Source: Stenotrophomonas maltophilia (GTDB lineage Bacteria; Pseudomonadota; Gammaproteobacteria; Xanthomonadales; Xanthomonadaceae). From it: 12,235 nucleotides of DNA. The stretch lies in the NCBI GenBank assembly GCA_002387845.1, contig DGLB01000040.1, positions 1-12,235 of the forward strand, read 5' to 3'. Shown here in pieces: positions 1 through 6,190 of the stretch. The position numbers were made by a program, and so were the translations under genes. The number at the start of each line of letters is the position of its first letter. Within the stretch, counting starts at the first letter, position 1. A model generated the notes under the pieces. That model ran no database searches. It saw nothing but the letters and a program-made list of their open reading frames with translations, and was not told where the DNA came from.

Positions 1-299
1 GGGCTTGCCCGGCTGCTGTTGGATCCATGCGAACAACCCTCGGTCATCGGTTTCCGTGTTTGGGCGTGCCGGGACAGTTGGCCGGTGGCCATGGGAAATG
101 CCGAATCAAGGGCGATGTCGATTCGGGGTCATGCGTTACCGGATGTTGAGAATTTCACGGCCGTCGTCTGTCGACCGACGCTACCTGGACTCCTGCTTTT
201 GATCTTCGAGGGCCACCGATGGACTGTCGATGGCGGGGATGTCGCGAAGCGACGGTTGTTCGCATGGATCCAACCGCAGCCGGGCAAGCCCGGCTCTAC
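1..299. repeat. Composite SMAG-bounded inverted-repeat element, copy A
   Basis: No gene is credible here; the short open frames have no recognisable domain. The block is bounded by two inverted SMAG stem-loops. The left one is cut by the window edge (AGCCGGGCTTGCCCGGCT type, visible from base 1); the right one, at 278-299, ends in CTAC (GTAG on the other strand). The inversion runs past the SMAG hairpins: bases 1-36 and 256-291 are reverse complements with one mismatch in 36. A third GTAG-headed unit of another subtype lies inside (161-184, GTAGCGTCGGTCGAC on the minus strand), and a small hairpin GTCGC-GAA-GCGAC is at 241-253. Bases 82-185 recur at 8286-8389. SMAG elements are known REP-like repeats of S. 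maltophilia thought to be mobilised by RAYT transposases. That this larger block moves or arose as a unit is inference. Confidence 0.75.
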
Positions 300-301
300 G
301 T

Positions 302-333
302 AAAACGGCGCGCTCCCTTTCAGGAGCGCGCCG
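302..333 (-). terminator. Rho-independent terminator of gap
   Basis: An 11-bp GC-rich stem (306-316 pairs with 323-333) with a 6-base loop lies 25 bases downstream of the gap stop. On the minus strand the stem is followed by TTTT. A run of T also follows on the plus strand (335-338), so it may work in both directions and insulate gap from the repeat block. Confidence 0.8.
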
Positions 334-357
334 CTTTTGACTTACCGACGAAGTGGA

Positions 358-1362
358 TTACTTCGCAGCCACAACCTTGGCCATTTCCAGGCACTTGTTG
401 GAGTAGCCCCATTCGTTGTCGTACCACGACACCAGCTTGACGAAGGTGCCGTCCAGCGCGATGCCGGCTTCGGCGTCGAACACCGAGGTGTGGGTTTCGC
501 CGCGGAAATCGGTGGCCACGACCTTGTCTTCGGTGTAGCCCAGGATGCCCTTCAGCGCGCCTTCGCTCTGTGCCTTCACTTCGGCACAGATTTCAGCGTA
601 GGTGGCTTCCTTTTCCAGTTCCACGGTCAGGTCGACCACCGACACGTCCGAGGTCGGCACGCGGAAGCTCATACCGGTCAGCTTCTTGTTCAGTTCCGGA
701 ATCACCACGCCCACGGCCTTGGCAGCACCGGTGGAGGACGGAATGATGTTTTCCAGGATGCCGCGGCCGCCGCGCCAGTCCTTGTTGGACGGGCCGTCAA
801 CGGTCTTCTGGGTCGCGGTGGCGGCATGCACGGTGGTCATCAGGCCACGCTTGATGCCCCACTTGTCGTTGATCACCTTGGCCAGCGGAGCCAGGCAGTT
901 GGTCGTGCACGACGCGTTGGAAATGATCGCCTGGCCGGCGTAGGTCTTGTCGTTCACGCCGTACACGAACATCGGCGTGTCGTCCTTCGACGGGGCCGAC
1001 AGGATCACCTTCTTCGCGCCGGCATCCAGGTGCTTCTGCGCGGTTTCCTTGGTCAGGAACAGGCCGGTGGATTCAATCACCACGTCCACGCCCACTTCGT
1101 CCCACTTCAGGTTGGCCGGGTCGCGTTCCTGGGTCAGGCGGATCTTCTTGCCGTTCACCAGCAGGTCGCTGCCGGACACGCTGACATCGGCCTTGAAACG
1201 GCCGTGCACGGAGTCGTACTTCAGCATGTAGGCCAGGTAATCGGGCTCCAGCAGATCGTTGATGGCCACGATTTCGATGTCATTGCCGAAGTTCAGCACC
1301 GCCGAACGCAGCACGTTGCGCCCGATGCGACCGAAACCGTTGATGCCAACCTTGATTGCCAT
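358..1362 (-). CDS. gap: Glyceraldehyde-3-phosphate dehydrogenase, NAD-type
   Basis: Cytosolic glycolytic/gluconeogenic enzyme that converts glyceraldehyde-3-phosphate, NAD+ and phosphate to 1,3-bisphosphoglycerate. The 334-residue protein has the usual family length. It begins MAIKVGINGFGRIGRN, the Rossmann NAD-binding motif, and has Asp36 in AINDL, which favours NAD over NADP. The catalytic motif SNASCTTNCLAP carries Cys152, and His179 in TTVHAATATQ is the general base. The C-terminus WYDNEWGYSNK is typical. I chose the ATG at 1362 because it gives the canonical N-terminus and has GGAG nine bases upstream; the in-frame ATG at 1416 would add 18 residues with no family match and lies on the predicted -10 box. 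It is monocistronic, divergent from ompW, with its own terminator. The window does not show whether pgk or pyk is nearby. Confidence 0.98.
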   Translation of the reverse strand: MAIKVGINGFGRIGRNVLRSAVLNFGNDIEIVAINDLLEPDYLAYMLKYDSVHGRFKADVSVSGSDLLVNGKKIRLTQERDPANLKWDEVGVDVVIESTGLFLTKETAQKHLDAGAKKVILSAPSKDDTPMFVYGVNDKTYAGQAIISNASCTTNCLAPLAKVINDKWGIKRGLMTTVHAATATQKTVDGPSNKDWRGGRGILENIIPSSTGAAKAVGVVIPELNKKLTGMSFRVPTSDVSVVDLTVELEKEATYAEICAEVKAQSEGALKGILGYTEDKVVATDFRGETHTSVFDAEAGIALDGTFVKLVSWYDNEWGYSNKCLEMAKVVAAK

Positions 1363-1414
1363 GTTCACAAGCTCCTGCAGCCGCGACGGTGCGGCGCCGA
1401 TGGAAAGGGACGCC

Positions 1415-1423
1415 ATTCTAGCA
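1415..1423 (-). promoter_or_regulatory. Extended -10 promoter of gap
   Basis: On the minus strand this reads TGC-TAGAAT, an extended -10 element with five of six bases matching TATAAT. No good -35 lies 17 bases upstream, as is usual for extended -10 promoters. Predicted start of transcription is near 1408, giving a leader of about 46 bases with the GGAG ribosome site near its end. A perfect 15-base palindrome, GGCGGGG-G-CCCCGCC (1434-1448), covers the -35 position. Confidence 0.5.
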
Positions 1424-1487
1424 AAGCCAGCCCGGCGGGGGCCCCGCCTCGCCGCAGGCTGAGCGCCGGCTGAGCGGCCGGGCCGGA

Positions 1488-1501
1488 TTGATCCGGATCA
1501 A
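1488..1501. promoter_or_regulatory. Perfect FNR/ANR-type box upstream of ompW
   Basis: TTGATCCGGATCAA is a perfect 14-base palindrome that matches the FNR/ANR consensus TTGAT-N4-ATCAA at every defined position. Its centre (1494.5) is 67.5 bases before the ompW ATG. If it acts as a class II activator site (centre at -41.5), transcription would start near A1536, and AAAACT at 1524-1529 would be a weak -10. In enterobacteria ompW is a known FNR target, which supports a real site. Control of divergent gap (start about 86 bases away) is possible but unsupported. Confidence 0.65.
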
Positions 1502-1561
1502 GGCGGCCCCGGGGCAGGACGGGAAAACTGGCCCCATTCCACCCCGCAACGAGACACCCTC

Positions 1562-2188
1562 ATGCGCAAGACCTCCACCCTCCTGCTGTCCAGCCTCGCC
1601 GTCGCCCTGTCGTTGGCCGCTGCACCGGCCATGGCCCAGTCCAAGGGCGACTGGACGATCAGTGCCGGCGTGCACCAGGTTGCCCCCAAGTCCGACAACG
1701 GCACCCTGGCCGGCGGCCTGGAAGTCGACGTCGACAGCGACATCAAGCCGACCATCACCGGCGAGTACTTCATCGCTGACAACCTCGGCATCGAAGTGCT
1801 GGCGGCCCTGCCCTTCAAGCACGACATCAACATCAACGGCCTGGGCCGGGTCGGCAGCACCAAGCACCTGCCGCCGGTGGTCACCCTGCAGTACCACTTC
1901 AACAGCCAGGGCAAGGTGTCGCCGTTCGTCGGTGCCGGCGTCAACTACACCACCTTCTTCAGTGAAGAAACCAGCGGTGCGCTGGCCGGCAACGACCTGA
2001 AGCTGGAAGACTCCTGGGGCCTGGCCGCCCACGCCGGCCTGGACTTCAAGGTTGCCGAGAACGGTTCGCTGCGCGTTGACGTGCGCTGGATCGACATCGA
2101 CAGCAAGGTCAAGCTGAACGGCGAAAAGATCGGCACCGTCAACATCGACCCGCTGGTGTACGGCGTGGCCTACGTCTTCAAGTTCTGA
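1562..2188 (+). CDS. ompW: OmpW-family outer membrane protein
   Basis: Predicted eight-stranded outer-membrane beta-barrel; family members form a narrow hydrophobic channel and respond to oxygen, iron, osmotic and oxidative conditions. The 208-residue precursor has a signal peptide (positive RK, hydrophobic core about 7-21, cleavage after AMA at residue 25). The mature protein starts QSKGDWTISAGVHQVAPKSDNG and shows alternating polar/hydrophobic strands, family segments such as PPVVTLQYHF and SPFVGAGVNYT, and a C-terminal Phe (VAYVFKF), the usual signature for the barrel assembly machinery. Length fits the family (about 200-215). The ribosome site is weak (GAGA eight bases before ATG). An FNR/ANR box lies upstream, a palindrome spans the stop codon, and a strong terminator follows, so the gene is probably monocistronic. 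Family assignment is firm; the transported compound is unknown. Confidence 0.93.
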   Translation: MRKTSTLLLSSLAVALSLAAAPAMAQSKGDWTISAGVHQVAPKSDNGTLAGGLEVDVDSDIKPTITGEYFIADNLGIEVLAALPFKHDININGLGRVGSTKHLPPVVTLQYHFNSQGKVSPFVGAGVNYTTFFSEETSGALAGNDLKLEDSWGLAAHAGLDFKVAENGSLRVDVRWIDIDSKVKLNGEKIGTVNIDPLVYGVAYVFKF

Positions 2189-2203
2189 TCGGCCGATCAG
2201 AAC
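2182..2203. repeat. Perfect 22-bp palindrome across the ompW stop codon
   Basis: Each half is 11 bases (GTTCTGATCGG and its exact complement) with no spacer. It includes the last Phe codon and the TGA stop of ompW. It lies 36 bases before the true terminator and has no U-tract of its own. It could be a protein-binding site or an mRNA 3' structure; the function is unknown. Confidence 0.6.
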
Positions 2204-2238
2204 CGAACCCGGCAACACCCCTCGCAGCAAAGCATTTG

Positions 2239-2264
2239 CCCCGGCTTCGGCCGGGGTCTTTTTT
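2239..2264 (+). terminator. Rho-independent terminator of ompW
   Basis: CCCCGGC-TTCG-GCCGGGG followed by TCTTTTTT. The 7-bp GC stem is capped by a UUCG tetraloop and followed by a clear U-tract. It separates ompW from the downstream nuclease gene, which therefore needs its own promoter. Confidence 0.92.
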
Positions 2265-2316
2265 CTGCGCGGACGCACGGCCACATGCGGTCAAGGTAGG
2301 CGATGTTCGTGCCCGC

Positions 2317-2322
2317 TAGAAT
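2317..2322 (+). promoter_or_regulatory. -10 box of the nuclease gene, possibly leaderless
   Basis: TAGAAT in the context GCTAGAATG, the same -10 core as the gap promoter. Transcription starting seven bases downstream would begin at about 2329-2330, which is the ATG of the nuclease gene. No convincing -35 is present at 17-bp spacing, and no good Shine-Dalgarno sequence lies between the box and the ATG apart from GGGG. Confidence 0.4.
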
Positions 2323-2329
2323 GGGGCCA

Positions 2330-3145
2330 ATGAAAATCTCCTCCCTGTTCCGCGCCAGCGCCCTCGCCCTGGCCCTCACGCTTGTTTCCACCGACGCCCT
2401 GGCCTGGGGCGCACAAGGCCATCGCCTGGTCGCGCGCGTGGCCGAAACGCGGCTGACCCCGGCGGCCCGCGCCGAAGTGGACCGCCTGCTGGCCAACGAA
2501 CCGGTGCCCACCTTGGCCGGCGTCGCCCCCTGGGCCGACGAACTGCGCGGCAAGGACCCGGGCCTCGGTCGGCGCTCGGCACGCTGGCACTACATCAACA
2601 TGGGCGAGGACGATTGCCGGTACCTGCCCGCAACCCAGTGCAGCAACGGCAACTGCGTGATCGAGGCGCTGAAGGCGCAGACCGCGATCCTGGCCGACCG
2701 CAGCCGCTCCGACGCCGAGCGCGCGCAGGCGCTGAAGTTCGTTGTGCATTTCGTCGGCGACATCCACCAGCCGATGCACGCCGGCTACGGCCACGACAAG
2801 GGCGGCAACGACTTCCAGGTGCAGTACAACGGCCGCGGTACCAACCTGCATTCGCTGTGGGACAGCGGCATGCTCAACACCCGCAAGCTGGATGACGACG
2901 CCTATGCCGCCCGCCTGAACAAATTGCCCAAGCCCAGCTTCGGCAAGCGCGCCAACATCGACGTCGATGCCGTGCGCTGGGCCGAAGCCAGCTGCCGCAT
3001 CGCCATTGCACCGGGCGTTTACCCGCCCAAGCGTACGCTTGCACCGCAATACACCGAGACCTACCTGCCGGTCGCCGAACGCGAACTGCGTCTGGCCGGC
3101 GAACGCCTGGCCGTGCTGCTCAACGACACGCTGGGGAAACGCTGA
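2330..3145 (+). CDS. S1/P1-family zinc-dependent nuclease, secreted
   Basis: Predicted periplasmic or secreted trinuclear-zinc nuclease that hydrolyses single-stranded DNA/RNA and may act on 3'-nucleotides. The 271-residue precursor has a signal peptide ending ALA at residue 25, so the mature chain begins with Trp26, as the fold requires because the N-terminal Trp itself binds zinc. All nine expected ligands can be placed: Trp26, His31 (WGAQGH), Asp70 (PWAD), His87 (RWHYIN), His140, Asp144 and His150 (VVHFVGDIHQPMH), His174 and Asp178 (NLHSLWDSG). Spacings closely follow those of P1 nuclease. Cysteines at 96, 104 and 109 may form a disulfide. I chose the ATG at 2330 because it gives a proper signal peptide; the in-frame ATGs at 2303 and 2321 add MFVPARMGP, and the region holds a -10 box. 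The MBL gene starts 10 bases after its stop. Confidence 0.93.
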   Translation: MKISSLFRASALALALTLVSTDALAWGAQGHRLVARVAETRLTPAARAEVDRLLANEPVPTLAGVAPWADELRGKDPGLGRRSARWHYINMGEDDCRYLPATQCSNGNCVIEALKAQTAILADRSRSDAERAQALKFVVHFVGDIHQPMHAGYGHDKGGNDFQVQYNGRGTNLHSLWDSGMLNTRKLDDDAYAARLNKLPKPSFGKRANIDVDAVRWAEASCRIAIAPGVYPPKRTLAPQYTETYLPVAERELRLAGERLAVLLNDTLGKR

Positions 3146-3155
3146 GGATCCGATC

Positions 3156-3956
3156 ATGCCGCTGCACGTTGCCGCCTTCTTCCACCCCGACAGCCATACT
3201 TTCAGCTACGTGGTGCATGACCCGGCCACCCGGCAGGCGGCGGTGATCGACCCGGTGCTGGACTACGACCCGGATACCGACGCGCTTGGCGAAGCGCCGC
3301 TGCAGCCGCTGCGCGCGCACGTGGACGCGCACGGGCTGCAGGTGCGCTGGCTGCTGGAGACGCATGCGCATGCCGACCACGTCAGTGCCGGACGCCGTCT
3401 CAAGCAGCAGTGGCCGCAGGCCATGCTGGCCATGGGTGCGGGCATCACCGAGGTGCAGCGGACCTTTGCTCCGCGCTATGGCGTGGCGATGCCGGCCCTG
3501 GGTGCCCCGTTCGACCACCTGTTCGCTGATGGCGAGACGTTCGCGTTGGGAGCGCTTGAGGCCGAGGTGATCGCCGTACCGGGCCACACCCCGGACAGCG
3601 TGGCCTACCGGATCGGCGACGCGCTGTTCACCGGCGACTCGCTGTTCATGCCGGATGGCGGCACCGCACGCTGTGATTTTCCCGGGGGGGATGCCGCCCT
3701 GCTGTACCGCTCGATCCAGCGCCTGCTGGCACTGCCCGACGCCACCCGCGTGTTCATCTGCCACGACTATGGTCCGGGTGGGCGCGCGGTGGCCAATGAA
3801 ACCACCATTGGCGCGCAGCGCGCGCACAACATCCATCTGCGCGATGGCGTGAGCGAGGCGGAGTTTGTGGCGACCCGGCAGGCGCGCGATGCCACCCTCG
3901 ATGAGCCGAAACTGATGCATCCGTCAGTGAAGGCCAACATCCAGGGCGGCGCGTAG
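3156..3956 (+). CDS. MBL-fold metallohydrolase, ETHE1/Blh persulfide dioxygenase-like
   Basis: Predicted cytosolic metallo-beta-lactamase-fold enzyme of the ETHE1/Blh group, which oxidise glutathione persulfide to sulfite. The 266-residue protein carries THAHADH (His70, His72, Asp74, His75), His144 in VPGHTPDS, Asp161 in FTGDSLF and His203 in ICHDYGPGG. The GTARCDFPGG segment and the C-terminal RDATLDEPKLMHPSVKANIQGG block match this group rather than glyoxalase II or true beta-lactamases. GAGG eight bases before the ATG at 3156 sets the start and overlaps the nuclease stop, so the two genes are probably one transcript. No rhodanese domain or BigR-like regulator is visible nearby. The TAG stop is part of a SMAG repeat. 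A run of seven G at 3684-3690 stays in frame. The dioxygenase activity is inferred from family only. Confidence 0.88.
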   Translation: MPLHVAAFFHPDSHTFSYVVHDPATRQAAVIDPVLDYDPDTDALGEAPLQPLRAHVDAHGLQVRWLLETHAHADHVSAGRRLKQQWPQAMLAMGAGITEVQRTFAPRYGVAMPALGAPFDHLFADGETFALGALEAEVIAVPGHTPDSVAYRIGDALFTGDSLFMPDGGTARCDFPGGDAALLYRSIQRLLALPDATRVFICHDYGPGGRAVANETTIGAQRAHNIHLRDGVSEAEFVATRQARDATLDEPKLMHPSVKANIQGGA

Positions 3957-4013
3957 AGCCGGGCTTGCCCGGCTGACCCTCGCCGTAAAGCAGCCGGGCA
4001 AGCCCGGCTCTAC
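3953..4013. repeat. Inverted SMAG pair between convergent genes
   Basis: Two 22-base units, 3953-3974 (GTAG then AGCCGGGCTTGCCCGGCT) and 3992-4013, are exact reverse complements separated by 17 bases. Each unit can form an 8-bp hairpin, and together they can form a 22-bp stem. They fill the whole gap between the MBL gene and the convergent lipoprotein gene, whose stop ends two bases beyond the pair. The left unit supplies the TAG stop of the MBL gene. The pair may act as a bidirectional transcript end or RNA stabiliser, although there is no U-tract. The family is known; the role here is inferred. Confidence 0.88.
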
Positions 4014-4014
4014 G

Positions 4015-4572
4015 TCAGTGCTGGCGGACGATCTGCTGGCCCTTCACGATTTCAAAGGTGAAGGCGTACAGCAGGCTCACCGCCACCGGCTCGACGCGCG
4101 CGGCATCGCGGCAGTCGCCCCGGTCCGCAGGCACCTGGCCCGCGGTGAAGTGGCAGACCGCAGCCGGTGAGTACTTCCATTGCGCGACCGCTTCCTGCGC
4201 GGCCTGCACCAGCACCGTGTTCTCCTGCGCAGCACCGGCCTGGCACTCGGGCCGGTCGTTGAGCAGCACGCTGCGATCAACGCCGCCTTCCGCGTTCACC
4301 ACGACCTGCAGGCAGACCTGCGTGGGAGCCAGTTCCCGTCGTGGATCCCGCTCGCCCACCACCGGCGGGGGGCCCGCGTACAGCTGCGGCATGCGATAGC
4401 CCTCCGTCGCCCCCAATGCGTATGCAGCGGGTGTGGCCCCTCCCTCGCCCGGTGCCGGTGCCGCGAGACGACGGTGGTCCACGTTCTCGTTGCGGGTATC
4501 CACCGTGGTCAGGGAAGGCTGGCTGGCGCAGCCAGCCAGCAGCAGCACGGGCAGCAGCCTGGCCAGCCTCAT
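4015..4572 (-). CDS. Lipoprotein with possible TonB-C-like domain, third gene of the BlaI-M56 operon
   Basis: A 185-residue predicted lipoprotein of unknown function. The N-terminus MRLARLLPVLLLAGC is a signal peptide with lipobox LAGC and lipidated Cys15; Ala at +2 predicts outer-membrane sorting. Residues about 20-75 are low-complexity and probably disordered. Residues about 84-175 (QVCLQVVVNAEGGVDRSVLL, later AAQEAVAQWKYSPA) have the strand-strand-helix pattern of the TonB C-terminal domain (VxVxVxxDGxVxxVxVL ... AAxxAxxxWxFxPA), but the family's PxYP opening is missing. Four cysteines (87, 110, 140, 154) in this region could form two disulfides in the periplasm. Its ATG overlaps the stop of the M56 gene (ATGA), so it is translationally coupled. 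I infer a periplasmic partner of the M56-TonB protein. The lipoprotein call is strong; the TonB-C resemblance is moderate. Confidence 0.8.
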   Translation of the reverse strand: MRLARLLPVLLLAGCASQPSLTTVDTRNENVDHRRLAAPAPGEGGATPAAYALGATEGYRMPQLYAGPPPVVGERDPRRELAPTQVCLQVVVNAEGGVDRSVLLNDRPECQAGAAQENTVLVQAAQEAVAQWKYSPAAVCHFTAGQVPADRGDCRDAARVEPVAVSLLYAFTFEIVKGQQIVRQH

Positions 4573-5792
4573 GGCGCGGGCGCTTCGTCGTTCATTGCAA
4601 ACGTCACCGGCACCTTCACTGCTGCCGCCACCGGCTTTCCGTCACGCAGTGCCGGCTTGAACGTCCATGCGCGCGCGGCGGTCATCGCCGCATCGTCGAA
4701 CACGCCCGGCAGCGTCGCGCTCAGCACGCGCACGTCCGCCACCTTGCCGTCCGCGGCCACCTCGACGCGCAGCTCGACCTTGCCCGACAGGCCTTGCTCG
4801 AACGCGGCGGCCGGGTATTCCGGTGCCGTGGTATTGACCACCTGGACACCCACCGTGTTCGCGCTGCCCGGCGAAACGGGTTCGGCTTCAAAGCCGATCG
4901 AGGGTGTCCCGGCACCTACCTGGCTGGCCCACGCCACGGTGCCCAATCCGGCGCACAGCCCCATCACCAACAGCTGTCCGCTGACCCACGGCAACGCCTT
5001 CCGCTTGTTCTGCTTCAACATGGCAATTCGCTCCTTCAGTAGTGGCTGGCTGCGCCAATGGCAGGCCATCGGCGCAACCGGGTGAGCCAGCTGCGCTTTC
5101 AGCAGCGTGCTGGCATAAAGCCGGCGCAATGCCGGATGGGGATGGACCGTGCGCGCGTCACAGGCCAGTTCCTGGTCGCACAGGAAGCGGCGCGTGGCCC
5201 ACGGCATCAGGGGATGGAACCAGAACAGGCAACGCAGCAGGGCGACGGCGAGATTGGCCCAGTGGTCGCCGTGCGCGCGGTGGCTGCGCTCGTGCTGCAG
5301 GACCAGGTCACGTTCAGCCGCACTGAAGTGAAGATCGAAGTCAGGCCCGACCACGATGCGCGGTGCCACCACGCCGACCAGCGCAGGCAGCCCGGGATCG
5401 CCACTGGCCTGCCAGCTGCCATCAGGTCGTGGGGCGAGGTCTCCCATCGCGCGCTCGAAGCGGCGCTGCGCGCGCCACTGCCACACCGCCATGCCCGCCA
5501 CACCGCTCAACCACAGCACCGCCAGCAGCAGGGGCCAGCGTGATCCGCCAGCGGCCGGAATCGGCGCATGCAGGGCGGCCCCCAGCGCCAACACCGGCTC
5601 GGTACCCAGCGCCGGAAGCACCGGCGTCGGCAGCGCAGGGGCAAGCATCACCAGCGGCAGCAGCCACCAGCTCCGGTACACCAGTGCCGCTCCCCCCAAC
5701 CGGCGCAGCAGGGGGCGTACGGCCACGATCAGCAGCAGGGCAACCGTTGCCCAGAAGGTAGTGACAAGCAGTTGCTGCAGCACATCACTCAT
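4569..5792 (-). CDS. BlaR1/MecR1-like M56 metallopeptidase with TonB C-terminal domain
   Basis: A 407-residue inner-membrane protein. Hydrophobic segments lie at about 7-28, 42-60, 86-105 and 270-290. Between the third and fourth is the cytosolic M56 zinc protease, with HERSH (His167, Glu168, His171) as the HExxH zinc motif and Glu208 in QELACD as likely third ligand. In BlaR1/MecR1 this domain becomes active on signalling and removes the BlaI repressor. Here residues after the fourth segment (about 323-399, from PEYPAAAFEQGLSG to AWTFKPALRDGKPV) form a TonB C-terminal domain, not a penicillin-binding sensor; no SxxK serine motif is present there. The start overlaps the end of blaI by 8 bases and the stop overlaps the lipoprotein start by 4, giving a tight operon. 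The signal, and whether it binds TonB-dependent receptors, cannot be read from the sequence. Such fusions are known in this family. Confidence 0.92.
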   Translation of the reverse strand: MSDVLQQLLVTTFWATVALLLIVAVRPLLRRLGGAALVYRSWWLLPLVMLAPALPTPVLPALGTEPVLALGAALHAPIPAAGGSRWPLLLAVLWLSGVAGMAVWQWRAQRRFERAMGDLAPRPDGSWQASGDPGLPALVGVVAPRIVVGPDFDLHFSAAERDLVLQHERSHRAHGDHWANLAVALLRCLFWFHPLMPWATRRFLCDQELACDARTVHPHPALRRLYASTLLKAQLAHPVAPMACHWRSQPLLKERIAMLKQNKRKALPWVSGQLLVMGLCAGLGTVAWASQVGAGTPSIGFEAEPVSPGSANTVGVQVVNTTAPEYPAAAFEQGLSGKVELRVEVAADGKVADVRVLSATLPGVFDDAAMTAARAWTFKPALRDGKPVAAAVKVPVTFAMNDEAPAP

Positions 5793-6150
5793 GATCCAGC
5801 TCCTGGATGAGCTTCTTCAGTTCCGCGATGTCCTGTGCCGTCAGCTCCCCGCGCTGGCTGAAATGCGCGACCAGTGGGGCCACCCGTCCCGCAAACAGCT
5901 TGTCCAGCAGCCCGCTGCTCTGCTCGGCAACCCAGGCCTGGCGCTGCAGCACCGGCGAGTACAGATAGCGGCGACCGTCGCGGCTGGCACTGATCGCGCC
6001 CTTGGTCAACAACCGGTTGAGCAGGGTCTTGATGGTGGGCTCGGCCCAGTCGCGCTCGGCCAGCGCCGCCACCACCTCGTCGGCCCCCAGCGGGTGCCGC
6101 ATCCAGAGCACTTCCATGACTACCGCTTCGGCTTCGCTGATCTGGCTCAT
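5785..6150 (-). CDS. blaI: BlaI/MecI/CopY-family transcriptional repressor
   Basis: A 121-residue winged-helix DNA-binding repressor of the BlaI/MecI/CopY family. The opening ISEAEAVVMEVLW and EPTIKTLLNRLLTKGAISASRDGRRYLYSPVL make up the winged helix (about 3-73), where the recognition helix is TIKTLLNRL; the rest is a helical dimerisation region. In classic systems the partner M56 protease cleaves the repressor within the dimerisation part. It is the first gene of the operon and overlaps the M56 gene by 8 bases. Two ATG codons are adjacent (6153 and 6150); the second gives spacing 8 from GGA and the family-typical MSQIS start, while using the first adds one Met. Two palindromes directly upstream suggest autoregulation. 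The symbol is used in the family sense; control of a beta-lactamase gene is not shown. Confidence 0.93.
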   Translation of the reverse strand: MSQISEAEAVVMEVLWMRHPLGADEVVAALAERDWAEPTIKTLLNRLLTKGAISASRDGRRYLYSPVLQRQAWVAEQSSGLLDKLFAGRVAPLVAHFSQRGELTAQDIAELKKLIQELDHE

Positions 6151-6153
6151 CAT

Positions 6154-6190
6154 TTACATCCGTAATTGATGATTCGATTACGCGCGTAAT
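6154..6190. promoter_or_regulatory. Two BlaI-type operators at the start of the operon
   Basis: Two dyads share the form TTAC-N4-GTAA. The distal one, ATTACGCGCGTAAT (6177-6190), is a perfect 14-base palindrome. The proximal one, TTACATCCGTAA (6154-6165), is palindromic in its arms. Their centres are 24 bases apart. The first covers the -10 box and spacer of the blaI promoter; the second lies just after the predicted transcription start, over the ribosome site. BlaI/MecI operators typically have TACA/TGTA dyads, so this is a related but distinct sequence. Confidence 0.72.

Noticed and set aside
5..303. Short open frames in the first 300 bases
   Set aside because: They lie wholly within the repeat element and similar repeats occur between other genes; no ribosome site or domain was found.
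337..1473. Long plus-strand open frame opposite gap
   Set aside because: Its translation is low-complexity (His, Gly, Val, Arg rich) with no family resemblance; it is the antisense shadow of the GC-biased gap codons.
3156..3956. Metallo-beta-lactamase resistance gene
   Set aside because: It has no signal peptide, and the GTARCDFPGG and HDYGPGG segments fit the ETHE1/Blh group rather than B1-B3 beta-lactamases.
4569..5792. True BlaR1/MecR1 beta-lactam sensor
   Set aside because: The M56 domain is present, but the region after the last membrane segment is TonB-C-like and has no SxxK or other penicillin-binding motif; no beta-lactamase gene is in the window.
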